Shown here: positions 1 through 13,370 of the stretch, one piece after another
Layout: every line of letters begins with the position of its first letter
Numbering within the stretch: position 1 is the stretch's first letter
Assembly (NCBI GenBank): GCA_020086605.1
Contig: JACBWW010000029.1
Span: 3,837,385-3,901,384 of the forward strand
Reading direction: 5' to 3'
Source of the DNA: Lanius collurio
Taxonomy: Eukaryota > Chordata > Aves > Passeriformes > Laniidae
Length of the DNA stretch: 64,000 nucleotides
Notes under the pieces: model-generated
Database searches by the model: none
What the model saw: the letters and a program-made list of their open reading frames with translations, nothing else
Told to the model about the DNA's origin: nothing
Made by a program: the position numbers and the translations under genes

Positions 1-749
1 CTTCAGGGAATGTGGAAACTTGCTGTCTGTGACAGTTCCTATGTGAGGACGCAGAATGCTGGGCATGTGGATGTTTTGTGTGTGGACTCGCCTAAAGCCA
101 AGGATCGGGTGCAGTTTCTCAGTGCCAGCGAGGTGCTGGCAGCGGGCTCTGTGCCTGCTTTGGACTCAGAGCTCTCTTCCTGAGGCTTAGCCGTGGGTTT
201 GGGAGGTTGTATCACTCACAGTGATGTACAGGTGGCTGCGAGAGGGTCCTCTATAATTGTCAGACTGCCGTGGGGTGTCTCTGGAGCTGTGTAGTGGTGC
301 TGATAGACTGGACTGGCTGCTCTCCGGGCCCTTAGCTGGGCTCCCGGTTGGGGGATGAAGGGGATGAAGCCCGGTGGGCTCTGCCGCCCTTGGCGGGGCT
401 CTGCACCCCTGGAAGGAGCGAACAGCAGCCGCCTGTCCCTCCATGTCCCGGGGCAGCATCTCCCGCACCTCTGATCGGGGAGCGGGGGTATAGAGGGACA
501 CGGCAGCAATTCAGAGACAGCCCAGATACTTCAGAGGTTACCCTCCCCAAAGCCTCCGCGGTCTGACATTGCCCGGCTTGCCGGGATGAGCAGGGTTTTG
601 TTTCATTATGTGTGCAAAGATGGGCAAGCTCTGCCTTTGGGGGGGCATAAGCCAGGCCACCGGCACAGAGAGCTCCTTCCGCGGCAAGAGCCCGTGCGAG
701 AGACGAGACGGGAGCGGCTTGGCCACGGAACGACTTAGGCAGGGGAAGG
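1..749. other. Upstream flank, no gene seen
   Basis: This is mixed-composition DNA before the CpG island. Open frames here are short, overlap on both strands and resemble no family I know. It may hold distal EBF1 promoter elements, but nothing in the sequence proves it. EBF1 in mouse is known to use a second, more distal promoter; I cannot place that promoter here. Confidence 0.5.
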
Positions 750-1465
750 GTGGAGGGTGATGCGGGGACAGCGGCGGGTCGGGGAGCCCGCGGAGAGATG
801 CGGGACTGCGCCCGCTCCGCGGCCGCGCAACCAGCCCGACTCTTCCCTAGCGAGGACAGGAATTGGTATTATTATTATTATTATTTTCATTATTCTCCCT
901 GGGAAAACAAAAAATCAGACTTCTTAGGAAAAGAAAAAAAGAACTTTCACCGCGAACTGTCCTGTTCGGAAATCGCGTTCTTGTGCCGCAAAGCAGCGCA
1001 CGCTGCTGGCGAGCGGGGCCGGAGCCGTGGCGACCGGCGGGGGTTCAGCGGGGGCTTGCGGCGGGAGAGTTGCCCCACACGCGTTTCCAGCGGGGGACAG
1101 TCCCGGGCTCGGGCACCGGGCACGGCCGACGGGCGCGGAGCATCCCCGGCTTTGGGCAGTCGGGGTGGGCAGCCTGGCGCTGGCGGGGGATGCCCGGGGC
1201 AGCGGGGAGGGCTCGGGCAGCCCCGCACTCGGCGGTGCCGGCTGCGGGCTGTGCGGGAGCACGGCGCCGTCCTGGCGAGGGCCGGCCGCGGGCGCCGGGG
1301 GGTCGGTGCGGGGAGCGGGGGAGCCCCTCCGGGGCCGGTGCCCGTGTGCCCCGCGGTGCTCCCGGGCAGCGCCGCCGAACAAAGGCGCGGCCGCGCTGGG
1401 CCGGGCCCGCCCCGGGCGCTCCGGGGCAACTTTCCCCCGGGCCGGCCGCGCCGGGGGGCGGGGAT

Positions 1466-1484
1466 ATGCTAACGAGGGGGCGTG
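1466..1484 (+). promoter_or_regulatory. Octamer-like plus GC/KLF-type module, copy 1
   Basis: The site reads ATGCTAAC followed directly by GAGGGGGCGTG. It is preceded by a GC box ending about two bases upstream. It matches copy 2 at 1555-1573 in 17 of 19 positions. POU-family proteins are known to bind ATGCAAAT and related octamers, and SP/KLF proteins bind GGGGCG/GGGCGTG. Use in vivo is inferred. Confidence 0.55.
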
Positions 1485-1517
1485 GCCCCGCCGCCTCGGC
1501 TGCTCCTCGGGGCGCCC

Positions 1518-1522
1518 ATTGG
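1518..1522 (-). promoter_or_regulatory. Inverted CCAAT box
   Basis: ATTGG lies between the two octamer modules and beside a GC box. NF-Y is the expected binder of such a box in a CpG-island promoter. Its position fits a core promoter just downstream. Confidence 0.55.
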
Positions 1523-1554
1523 CTGCGGCAGCGCGGGGGCGGGGCGGTGACGCG

Positions 1555-1573
1555 ATGCAAATGAGGGGGCGTG
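1555..1573 (+). promoter_or_regulatory. Consensus octamer plus GC/KLF-type module, copy 2
   Basis: A perfect ATGCAAAT octamer is followed by GAGGGGGCGTG, the same 11-mer as in copy 1, with module starts 89 bases apart. A GC box (1535-1545) precedes it by about nine bases. The octamer is the classical POU2F1/POU2F2 element of B-cell promoters, which suits EBF1. Occupancy is not shown by sequence. Confidence 0.65.
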
Positions 1574-1948
1574 CCTCGGGGAGGCCCCGCCCCCCGCCCG
1601 CCGGGGCTGCGGGGCTCGTGTTCGGCGGCGGGGACAGTCAAAGTGGCTCCCATAGGGAGAGACGGCGAGTCCGCCCGGCGCTGCGGGAGAGGGAGGGGGC
1701 ACGGGGAGCCCCAGGGTCTCCCTCCGGCCGTCCGTCCGCGCCGCCGCCGCGGGTGCGCCCCTCTCGCTCCCTTCCCGGCGTGCGCCCGGCTCCGGCAACT
1801 CGCTTCCTGCGCGGCTGGAGGAGGGAGGAGAGAGGAGAGGAGCGGAGAGCGCTTCGGCTGGGAGAGGAGAGAAGAAAGAGGGAGAAAAGAAAGAAAGAAA
1901 AGAGAGAGGGGAGAAGGGGGGGGGACTTGCCTCTCTTGTCACTGGAAA

Positions 1949-2005
1949 ATGACACTTGATGTAGCAGAGCCTGCCGCAGCTCCCGTTCGTCCTATTGTTT
2001 CTTAA
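1949..2005 (+). other. Upstream ORF 1 in EBF1 5' leader (18 codons plus stop)
   Basis: An ATG with A at -3 opens an 18-codon frame that ends in TAA well before the main start. If the transcript begins upstream of it, ribosomes could initiate here and reduce EBF1 translation. The peptide has no recognisable character. Whether it lies in the mature mRNA depends on the unmapped transcription start. Confidence 0.4.
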
Positions 2006-2227
2006 ACTGCCATCTGAGATTTTTTTTTTTTTTTTTGCCTGCTGCCATCCGAGGGGTGTCTTCATACAAAAGGGACTTCAAGTACTCCTCCGGCTTGCGA
2101 GCGCTGCAACCAGCCCCCAGCACCCCGCCAGCCCCTCCAAGCACCCAAACAAACTGCACACGCAGCAAACAGCAGCAACAAAACCGGGCTCTGATTGCCT
2201 CTGGATTTTTTTTTTTTTTTTTTTTTA

Positions 2228-2266
2228 ATGTGCGTGCCTGTGTTTGCTTTCTCCGACTTGCTTTGA
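2228..2266 (+). other. Upstream ORF 2 in EBF1 5' leader (12 codons plus stop)
   Basis: An ATG directly after the second poly-T run opens a 12-codon frame closed by TGA at 2264-2266, about 140 bases before the main ATG. Its start context is weak (T at -3 and +4). It does not overlap the main coding sequence. Confidence 0.35.
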
Positions 2267-2406
2267 TTCCAGCGATCAGCTGCAGAGAGAGAAAAAAAGA
2301 GAGAAAGAAAGAAAAAATCCCTCACATATAACAGTCCGCCTGGCGATTTTATCACTTTTTAAAATTTTGAATAAAGAAGGAAGATTTGCGCTGTTGTTTC
2401 TGATTC

Positions 2407-2540
2407 ATGTTTGGGATTCAGGAAAGCATCCAGCGGAGTGGGAGCAGCATGAAGGAAGAGCCCCTCGGCGCGGGGATGAACGCGGTGCGGACGTGGATGC
2501 AGGGAGCCGGCGTCCTGGACGCCAGCACGGCCGCTCAGAG
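2407..2540 (+). CDS. EBF1: EBF1 coding exon 1 (residues 1-44 and two bases of codon 45)
   Basis: This begins the EBF1 transcription factor, which binds palindromic TCCCNNGGGA-type sites as a dimer and specifies B-lymphocyte fate, with further roles in mesenchymal and neural cells. The frame opens [20 protein letters not shown] and continues through the [13 protein letters not shown] stretch. This matches EBF1, not EBF3, whose N-terminus differs at several of these positions. An in-frame TGA at 2401-2403, two codons upstream, fixes the start within this exon. The exon ends ...CAG AG and is followed by donor GTAGGC at 2541. Codon 45 (Ser) is completed by the first base of exon 2. From memory, human EBF1 has Ser at 22 and Asn at 40 where this has Ala and Ser; both lie in the flexible N-terminal tail. 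The main ATG has a weak context (T at -3 and +4), whereas Met15 (2449) has A at -3. Confidence 0.96.
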
Positions 2541-4357
<1,817 letters not shown>

Positions 4358-4421
4358 GAAGCCAACAGCGAAAAGACCAACAACGGGATCCACTACCGCC
4401 TGCAGCTGCTCTACAGCAATG
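4358..4421 (+). CDS. EBF1: EBF1 coding exon 3 (residues 98-118 and one base of codon 119)
   Basis: The frame reads [21 protein letters not shown], within the DNA-binding domain of EBF1. EANSEK and HYRLQ are EBF1-type; EBF3 has EPNNEK and HYKLQ. The exon is 64 bases, phase 0 at its start and leaving one base (G) of Gly119 at its end. The acceptor is TGACTCCAG and the donor GTAAGG at 4422. All reading-frame and splice signals are intact. Confidence 0.97.
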
Positions 4422-4649
4422 GTAAGGGCTGGGAGCCCCCGGTGTCGGCCCCGTAGCCCCCCGCCGCCTCCGCGGCTGCAGAGCCCAGCAGCGCCCGGGC
4501 AGCCGCCGCCCCGGTTCCCCTCCGCTCCCTGCGCTCGGTGCCGGGGCGCTGCCGGGACACGGGCGGCCCCGGCAGGCCCGAGCCCTCGGGCGAGCCCCGG
4601 CGCGCTGCCGCCGGTCGGCCCCGCTCCTCACGCCTCTGCCTTGTTTCAG
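4422..4649 (+). other. EBF1: EBF1 intron 3
   Basis: This is a short (228-base), very GC-rich intron between donor GTAAGG and acceptor CCTTGTTTCAG. I see no other element. Confidence 0.9.
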
Positions 4650-4705
4650 GGATCAGGACGGAGCAGGATTTCTACGTCCGACTCATCGACTCCATGACCA
4701 AGCAG
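4650..4705 (+). CDS. EBF1: EBF1 coding exon 4 (residues 119-137)
   Basis: After completing Gly119 the frame reads IRTEQDFYVRLIDSMTKQ, a strand and helix of the COE DNA-binding domain. The Phe in EQDFYVRL is typical of EBF1 (Leu in EBF3). The exon is 56 bases, with acceptor TTGTTTCAG at 4649 and donor GTGGGT at 4706. The following intron is phase 0 and much longer than the first three, so the compact 5' cluster of exons ends here. Confidence 0.97.
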
Positions 4706-5733
4706 GTGGGTGCTGCGGGGCGGCCGCCGAGCAGGGGGGTGGCAGCCGTCGGGGCGGCCCCGGGAGGCGAAACCCGCCCCCGCGGCGGAGCCGCTGTGCC
4801 CGGCGGGGAAGGGACGGGGCCACCGCCTCCCGCTCCGGGCACCGACCGGGCTGCGGGGCGGCCAGGGGGGTCCCCGCGGGACCCTGCCTGCTGCCGGGCT
4901 GCGGGACAAAAATACAGGCGACCCTTCAGCCCTCCCATTCAGGGCTGCGGATGGTTTTGCCGCTTAATTAATAAGAATTAACCTCCGGCCTCCGGCAGCC
5001 CCCGAGCGCCGCCAGCACAAGGCGCTGCCCCGGCGCGGGGCTCTGTCGGTCCGTCCGCTCCTGGCGCTGCCTCCGGCTATGCTGGCTAAAGGAGGAGCGC
5101 TTGTATCGCGACATGTTTGCATGTCGGAATAGCCCCCAGAATCGCGGCGCGGGCAGGGGCGAGCTCGGTGTTGGACTCGGGGAGGGCAGCAGGGCTTGTC
5201 AGTGGATTAATCCTCATTTTAAGCCTGTTCTTTAGCCTCCCAAACAGAGTAAGAACGTGCGTGCCTACCTGTAAAAAATACTTTTCTGTTTAAACCCAGT
5301 ATTTTTATAAAGGGTCTATCGGAGCAAATCGATTCTCTCTCCTTTTTTTTTTGTTCCTCTCCTTTTTTTAATTGTTACTCTGGCCGTTTTTCTGCTCCTG
5401 TCAGAATATTTTTCTCTGAGAATATGTTTCTTTTAAATAGTTGGGATCGCTTTTGAACCTTTTCATCCTTAAAATATGTTTCTTCCCCTCCTAATCTGTT
5501 TTACTTGTTAAAGAATAATCTTAAATTTTATTTAAGGAAAACATTAAGGTTTTTTTTTTTTTTACCGCTAGGAAACATCAGCCCCTGTATGTTGTCTGCA
5601 GGGACAAAACTCTTGGCTTGTATTTGGGTTTCTTTTCTACACCAAAACATAAAGCTCTAAGGGCTGAGTTTGTTTTACAAAACTCTCTTTGATGGTCCCA
5701 AAACATCTTTTCCTGCTATTGAAGACTGTCTTT

Positions 5734-5740
<7 letters not shown>

Positions 5741-5767
<27 letters not shown>
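5741..5767 (+). repeat. Poly-A run (27 A)
   Basis: An uninterrupted run of A is followed by A-rich sequence. No retroposon body is recognisable upstream, so it is called only as a simple repeat. Confidence 0.8.
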
Positions 5768-7235
5768 GGAAAAAGTAAAAAGGAACTTGGGTGAATTTTA
5801 TTAGACAATCCACTGTCCATCTGAGCTCTGTTTTACTGTACACTTCCAAACAGAGCCCATTCCCTGTAGGAATTAAAACAGCAGCAACATACTCTTCTTA
5901 ATAAAAAATCCTGGAAAGCGTTTGCTGTCATTCCCTGGTTTTCAGGTACAAATTGGTTAGTTTGTCTTAAAAGTGACAAAATCTTCTTGATATATGAACG
6001 CTTTTTAGTCCTTTTGGAGCTTGTGCATTTCAGCGTAGATCGTGTGAAAGAGTCTATCTGTAAATATTATCTTTAAATAGCTTTCCGATCGTTACGGAAA
6101 TGCAGAAGCCTCTGCTCATAATCCTGTTGAAAACAGAGCCCTGAACTCATGGAGAGCAGTGGATTCAAAATAATTTTCTTAACAAAGGCATCTTGCATAT
6201 GAAGAGTTCATCCTAAGGCACTGTTTGACCTCTTGGTCTCTCATTATTATCAAGTCATCAGAGGGTCTTTGGAGAGAAAGGGGAAAAAAAAACCCCGAGA
6301 TACAGTTTATTTGTAAAACCTACCGTGTAGCTTTAAAGCACGTTCACAATGAAGAAGGAGGAGAAAAAAAAAAAAATCTGTCTGATTTCAGGAAGTCTTA
6401 GAAAAACAAAGTTAGTGCAAATTACAGATTTTGGGGAAAGTGCAAGGGGGTTGAGAAGCGAGGATTTAAGAACAAAAGCTCTGTGAGCTTAGGTTAGAAA
6501 ACGGGGAGCGAAAGGCTGTTTTAGACGCAAACATGTTTGTTTACATATTAATTTCATGTCTGTAGTTTCTTTAGGCATGACTATAATTGTTTACAAAAAA
6601 AATATGGCATTGTCATGTCAAAACTGTGGCATGTGCTGCTCTCAATTTTTTCGGGGGCCAGACACTAAATTCTCCTTCTTCTCCCTTTTTAATTCTTTCT
6701 TTTCAAAAGTGAAATTATTTCAGAGTTGGGATCGCGTCAGTTACTGAATGCTTATTAGGAAGTGAAGTACAACACATGACAGAAGCTCACCCAAATGTTG
6801 AATATATCATTTATATTTTATGACAGTGAATTATATAGAAGATTCTCAAGTAACTTTCAAATCATCAAACTGTAATTAAATATTGCAAAGACTGTCTGAA
6901 AATTCTTTAATTTTTAATGAAAGTTAAATATATATTGTCAGTCTACTTGAAGGTGTAGTATTTTAATGCATGACGCTCAGAACAAATTGGATAATGAAAT
7001 GATTACTTTTAAATGAAACTGTTGCAGAAGCGTACACGTTTCAGCTGGCAAGTATCTGCTCAGTCCTCACACATGCACATTCACACACTCGATAATTGTG
7101 AATTCCCAGACTGAAATTACAGCTACTCTGAGGTTTCTGGTGGCAAATTAAAAATCCCACAGAAGCAAAGCTTGAATGAGTTAGGTTCCCCAGATCATAC
7201 AGGAAAGAATCTGTGGCTTTTTTTTTTTTTTAATA

Positions 7236-7258
7236 TTTTATTATTATTATTATTTTTT
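7236..7258 (+). repeat. TTA trinucleotide microsatellite
   Basis: About five to six TTA units stand next to T runs in intron 4. A similar TTA stretch lies at about 866-886 in the promoter region. Confidence 0.7.
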
Positions 7259-10200
7259 AACGTGGACACGTCGGATTTAAATATATTCTCCTTGTCTCAC
7301 AGTTACAAATTGCAAGGTTTTGTATGGTTGCAGATTATTAAGTTAGGTAAGATAAAATAAAAGCCCTTCTGCAAATCAGACCTGGATTTCTTTACATAGG
7401 ATTGCTGCTCAGAGATTTAATGGGAATGTCCCATCAGCAGCCTGTGTTATACCAGTAGGGAGGCAGGGCTTGGCTGTGCTGGGGGGCTGTGTATGTACTA
7501 GAGAGGAGATGTGAGTGTTCCTGCTCTGCCTAAGTCAGGGATTTGTGTGTGTGGCTGTGCCCAGCTGAGAAACTCAATAGCAAGGGTCCTGTCCTGGGTA
7601 GAACAGAGGCATCTCCGTGTCCTGGTGCGTGTGTGTGTTTGTCAGCTGAGGAGCAGGATGGGAAGTGGGGCTGGAGAGTGGCGCTGCTGAAGCAGCAAAG
7701 AGTTGTGTTGGGAGCTGCCTCCCAGGGCAGAGCTGGGCTCTGGGATGAGCTGTGCACGCACTGCCCTGACCAGGAGCCTGGGCTGCACACGCTCTCCTTG
7801 GGAACCTGGGCTGGGGCACTTCCAAACGGGAACCCCAGGCAGGGCTGGTCTCAGAGTGCACCATTTTGAGTTGTGTTTGGGGGTCGCGCTTGGCCTTGGT
7901 GGTGGCCCCGCAGAAGCGCTGGGTGAAATGGGAATTATGTGGCTTTCAGGGGTCTCGCTAAGTTTCTGAAGTGTGTTCCCATCACTTAAAAATTGTAAAT
8001 ACTACTCACAAATCATTCCAGTGCCAGGGAAGTTCTTCCCAGTTCGGGTAACAACATTCGGTGTCAATACTGGCTTAATTAAATTTTCTTTTATGTTATA
8101 TTGGCACCTCATTTTGTGTCAGGATCACATTCCTAATGTGCTCAAAACCCTGTAGGACCCCAAACTTTATAGCTGTTGCTTTCCGTAAAGCAGCAGCTCC
8201 TCCCGCAGAAGATCTGCTTTTAACAATGATGCATTTTGGAATTGCCTGCAAAATGTGAAATATGCCTGCTCTAATAAAACTGGAGTTTTTAAATCCAAGT
8301 CAAAGGATTTTAATATGTTTATGGAGAAGGGATGCCTTCTATTTCTTTGGCTGTATTTTCATAAAGTTGAGATATTTCACTATTAGGAAAGATGGAGGAA
8401 ATAAATCTGAAATACTTGTTCCCCACCCATTTTTCCTTCAGCCGTTCTCATCCATAAGATATAACGGATGCTAATAAGGCTCAGGCATCTTAAAAATCAT
8501 AAGTTTTACTGGATAGCTATTGTCTATTGCTGAGAGCTCTCATGAGTCAAAAATCCTTCCTTCAGACTTAAACCCTGTTTATATTTTACTTTTTTTTTTT
8601 TCAGAGCTATATCTCTGGATGCAAATGGTTTTTCTGTTGACTTGTCTGTCATTCTCTGATGTCTGCAGATATTTGATCAGCTCTATTCTGTGCATGGCAT
8701 GGCCCTTCTCAGGCAGCTACGCGCATGGGAAAAAAAAATGTTATCAATAAGTTCAGAGGAGCCTCAGCAGACTCGGAGAAATTTCACACAAACATAAAAC
8801 AAAACCTAACCCCTGTGACGGCGAAAGTTTACACTGCGCCAGATTTTAGCAGCTTTCTTGTGCCTTTGGTGAGATGTCAGAAGCGCAGGTGATTTTAATT
8901 TTCTTGTACAGAGAGGAATGGAGAAGTTTGGAATTTGCATGCATGATCAGGACCTGTGTTTGGGAAAATGTAAACTCATCACAGTGGAAAATGTGTTGTT
9001 TGGAGTCTGAGGGTGAAAACAAAGCTGAGGATTTTGGAGAGACTGCCTGAGCCAGATGGCCTGGTGCATTCCCAGTCTGGCAGCCCAACTGCTCCCTCCT
9101 GTATAATATACAGCCATTTGTTCTGGGATATTTACGCTAGAGCTGTTTCCATGTGAATGTTTGAAAACCATTAAAAATGAACATATTAGGAGAGATAAAT
9201 TTATTTAATTTGTGTGAATACATCGATAAGCAGGCTGTGAATCAAAGGCAGAGGGGAAACTGGATAAAATAATTAGATGCTTCTGAATTGTGCATTGAGA
9301 GGCAGAGCAAGAACTCCCTGTCCTTGCCCTGGGACCAGCTCCGCGCTGCTTGTCCGGGATAAACCTCCCTGGGACGAGTCGAGGTTTTGCCTGGGGAAGG
9401 GGTAAAACCTCGGGTAATTGCGGGTTAAGGATTCAATGCCAAATAAATGTAATTCACAGTATTTTCTCTGTAGATATGTAGTGGATACAAGCCTAATCCT
9501 CTCTGGGTGAAATTCTGGCCCATCTGAAGTCAATTGCAAAGCTCCTATTGAATTCGGTGGGGCCAGGATTTTATTTTCTCCCTGTGTGTATGGCTGTAAA
9601 CGTCATTCCAAATCATTTCAGTTCTGTTTTGGAAAAGACCTTAATTTTAATGAGTTTTCCCTTCTCTTTTATTTCGGTAAGGGAGATACTTTGTTTTGTG
9701 AGGCAGATGGAATCTGAAAGCAAGTGGATTTAGATGCGCGCTGGTGGATTCTCTCCTTCTCTTACTCTTTTAAAATCAAGGCCATGACATAACCGAGTAA
9801 TATAATGACCATGATCTCATTCCTTCAAGATTGTTTTTCGTCCAGTTCTGAAAGCAGGATTGCTTGACTGGCAAACTGACACCACGAGACGATTCTGCCC
9901 TCACTAGTACCAGCATAAATCTGGATTTATTCAGGAATGGTTAAGGACAAAATCTGTCTCTGTATTTTTCCAGCTTTTTTCTCAACGCTTTTATTGCTTT
10001 ATCCTATTGCGTCTATTGGGGAAAAAGTAGATTAAATGAGAGCTGTAGCCTTGACTTTTATATTACCCCCCTTTCTTTTTGTTTTTTATTATGCTTTTTT
10101 ATTATGCGGTCCATCGCTGAAAAGTTTAGGCGAATTTTTGGATGTACTTGACTGCGACGTGGTAATTTTTATTTGCTGTTAAGCAGTGAATTGAATTAGA

Positions 10201-13200
10201 TTTAACTTTTTATGCAGCTTTATTTAAATAGAAGTGAGAAAGTCTTATATTTTTGACTCTAATTTTTCGGGGCCTGATTTTGAAGTCCGTTTGTGCATGA
10301 GTGACTGTTACTCACTGGGACTTCTTGTAGGAAGGTTACTTGGGTGAGTAACAGCTGGCAAAATGGAAGGTGAATTTTGTGGGGAAATGTTTAAGTCGTT
10401 CAGGAGAAGAAATGTTATTTCCGAGCGCTTATGAAACATCACCGAGTTAAATCGACATGAAGTAAACAAAAAGAAAAAATCCCAAAGTCTATAATTTTGC
10501 ATTTCCTTTGCCGGTGTTTTGTTGTGCAACTCTGATGTGTATCTGCAGGCTTTATTTTTAGCTCTGCTGTGGTCTAAGTTTATGCACTGTGACTTTCACT
10601 TTGTCTCTCATTAATGTGATCCCTATTTGACAAAATCACGACGACGTTAGTGCGACAGGGAACCCCGATGCAATTATCCTCTTTCAAAAACTGAACTTAA
10701 AAAACCCCAAAATTTATTTTAAAAAAATCAAGATATTTTTTGTTAAAAAGAGTAGTTTTCAAATCCGGGAGTAAAACATTTTCACAACAGTAACATAGTA
10801 GATCCTTCCTGTAAAAATACTTCTGGCAGCTCTAACGATCTGAAACTTTAGCAGTTCCTGTTTCCTTTTTGAAACTAATTGTAGAATTAATGCTTCAGAG
10901 CGGTGCGGTTTGCGAGGTGGTCGAGTATCTGTAGGGCTCTCGGGCAGCCATTCATGGGGGCAAACGGTGCTTCACACCAGTAAATTGGGACACAGGAGTG
11001 GGGAGACAGGGATGAGCTGCTCAGAAATGAGCCCAGCACATCCTCCTGCTTCCAGAATTTCCTAGAAATTCCTGCAGGAATAGGGTAGGTGAGAGGAGCT
11101 GCATTTAACGCGGAGAAAACAAAATGCGCCCGGGTGCAACTTCGATAATTGAATGCAAATAAAGTGAGAAGCAAATCCTTAATGTGGAGGGAGGCAGAAG
11201 AATGTCATGCACGCAAAGAAGGGATCACTGATGCTAAACACAACAGACAAGGTGATTATGTACCACAGTGTTGACTCTGCCCGTTCATTATTGCTATTTA
11301 GTTGAGTTATTTAAGCGGGTACCTGGAGGTTAAGTAAGCACAGCAGCAGGAAGGGGAGAGGAGGAGATAGGGCAAGGGGGGAAAAAGGAAAGTAAATTTT
11401 GTGTTCTGGTTTGTCATTCATTGGCTCCATTGGTGACAAGCTAACCCATCCTGGGTAAATTTATTTTAATATTTGAAAGTATAAGAAGAACGAGCTGAGT
11501 CCAGCAGCCTTCTCTCCTCTCATGTCACGCTGTGATTGTCTGGAGGTGTTAGGGGGCTGGAGGTGTTTGTCCCCACTAAAGGCCTCAGGGGTAGATCTGT
11601 TCTTTCCCCTCCTGGTCTGCCTTCTCAGAGGAAGATTATGTTTTAACTGTTGATGAAGTCCAAGAAGTGCCATGAGCTTCCTCCTTGCCTGGCCTGTCCC
11701 ACTGTTCGGTGGAACCTGATCTGGGGTTTTCTGGCGTCTTTGCAATGTCCCCGCTGACTGACCCCACCAGGTGTCAGCCAGTTACTTCAGTTTTCTGGCT
11801 TTGCCTGGAAGAAGCTTCTCCCCATCTTCCCTTTCAATGCTGGGAATGGGGCTCTTCTGAATTTGTCCCACCCCCTGCTGTAACACATGTAATTCCATTT
11901 TCCAAGGCTTCTTGCAAACCCTCTGTATCTCTCTTGGGCACTGATGTGGAAGTAGCTCAAGGTGGGGGTCCCAGCTGGGGTCAGGGGGTTGCTGGTGTCT
12001 GTACTGGGGGGACTTTCTGTGCATCCCCTTTATCCCAGTGCTGGGTTCACAGCTGTTGTGCCTCACTGGTGGAAATGGGGGGGCAGAAGTCAGGTGAGAC
12101 TCTGGGCCCATTAGAGGCAATTAGTGGCAGCCTCTGTTTTCTCAGCTATAAAACCCCTACCCAGGGGCTCCCAGGTTTTAGGGAAAGGCACATAGCAAAG
12201 ATGAAGTTAAAACTATCAAAGGTAGCACAGGCCCATTCCTGATATTATTTATAGAATTAAGTAATTTTAAAATGCATAATATTATTATTGCATGTTGCCA
12301 TTTAAATTATGTAAGAGTAAGCTCATGCTTCTTCAGTATTGTATGTCTTGAGATTTGTGCTCCTTCTGGAGATACAACACCTCTTACCCTTGGTGGGTTA
12401 CATTAGTAAGGACTGGAAAAGCAGTTCATTTTATATTAAGGTAGCTTATTTTTCTGTCAGTATTTTCCATGCTCCCATTTCAAATTGATCTCATTCCTTA
12501 AAATGTGTTTCATCCATAGAGCACACTTCTTAAGTTTCAGTCTCTATTTTATCTTTAGCTATAGGGAGACCCATCTCAGATGTCATTTTACCTGCTGAGT
12601 TTTTTCCCCAATTTCTTTTTTTAAAGTCTGTGTTTTAGAGGCTAAAAGGTCACACTGAGCTCAAGGGCAGCACTGGTGCTTAGATGTAGGAGTGGTCATC
12701 CCTCCAAACCTGGGGCTCCAATCCCAGCTCTGGAGTGGCACCCTAAAAGGTTTAGAAACCTTTAGTGCCAGCAAAAGCTGCCGTTGCAAAGGAAACTTCA
12801 CTCTTGTTCTGCTGCTGTGGGGCTGGTGCCTGGGAGCAGGGGTGGCTGGAAAACACGACTCTGTTGGGCTGAGATGGAAACCCTGTCCTGCAGGGGCTCT
12901 GAGCACTAACCCAGTTCGTGTGTAACGCCGATCCCTCGCTGCTGGTGGGAGCAAATGTAGGCTCCTCTTGAAATGTGAACACACTGCCTTTCCCCAGTTT
13001 TAGCTTCAAGGATTTTCCCTGTGCTGTCTCAGAGTCAAATTTCTCAAGTCGGTTGATCCTCTGTTTGTTTTGGTCTCCTCTGCTCTGGTAGGGTCTTCTC
13101 CTCACTTATTTATATCCCTGTAACTCTGGAGGTGCTCTCTGGAAAGCGCTGGATCAGGAGGTTCAAGGGAGGAATCAGGCCCAGGCGCTTTCTCAGGAGC

Positions 13201-13249
13201 TACCAGGAAAATGCCTGGGCTGTGCAGCTTTTGTAATTAAAAATGCATG

Positions 13250-13370
13250 AGCTCTCTCTCTCTTTTTTTTTTTTTTTTTTAATGAATAGGACCCAAAGTA
13301 TACCAAGCCTTACTTTTTTTTTTTTTTTCCTTCTTTCTTTTTTTTTTTTCTCCTCCTTCCTTTTAATGCT
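13250..13370 (+). repeat. CT/T-rich low-complexity tract upstream of exon 5
   Basis: A short CT repeat is followed by several long T runs and TTC/TCC-rich sequence. It ends about 290 bases before the exon 5 acceptor, too far to be the acceptor's own pyrimidine tract. It is a simple repeat with possible slippage in assembly. Confidence 0.65.

Larger units (their letters stand above)
750..2406 (+). promoter_or_regulatory. EBF1: EBF1 proximal CpG-island promoter and 5' UTR region
   Basis: This stretch is very GC- and CpG-rich up to about 1,920 and leads directly into the EBF1 start codon. Visible sites are GC boxes around 1453-1463 and 1535-1545, an inverted CCAAT box (ATTGG, 1518-1522), a perfect octamer ATGCAAAT (1555-1562) and an octamer variant ATGCTAAC (1466-1473). 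There is no convincing TATA box, as is usual for a CpG-island promoter. About 1818-1925 is a nearly pure GA tract. Two long T runs (about 2020-2036 and 2207-2226) and two short upstream ORFs lie in the probable 5' UTR. The transcription start cannot be fixed from sequence alone; it probably lies between the octamer and about 1,900. The island continues through exons 1-4 to about 5,110. Confidence 0.8.

Noticed and set aside
750..2065. Several 150-310 codon frames on both strands in the CpG island
   Set aside because: They are Ala/Gly/Pro/Arg-rich by-products of GC-rich promoter DNA, overlap each other on both strands and match no family.
11685..12242. 185-codon + strand frame in intron 4
   Set aside because: Low-information Ser/Gly/Cys-rich translation without family resemblance; an antisense frame of similar length overlaps it.
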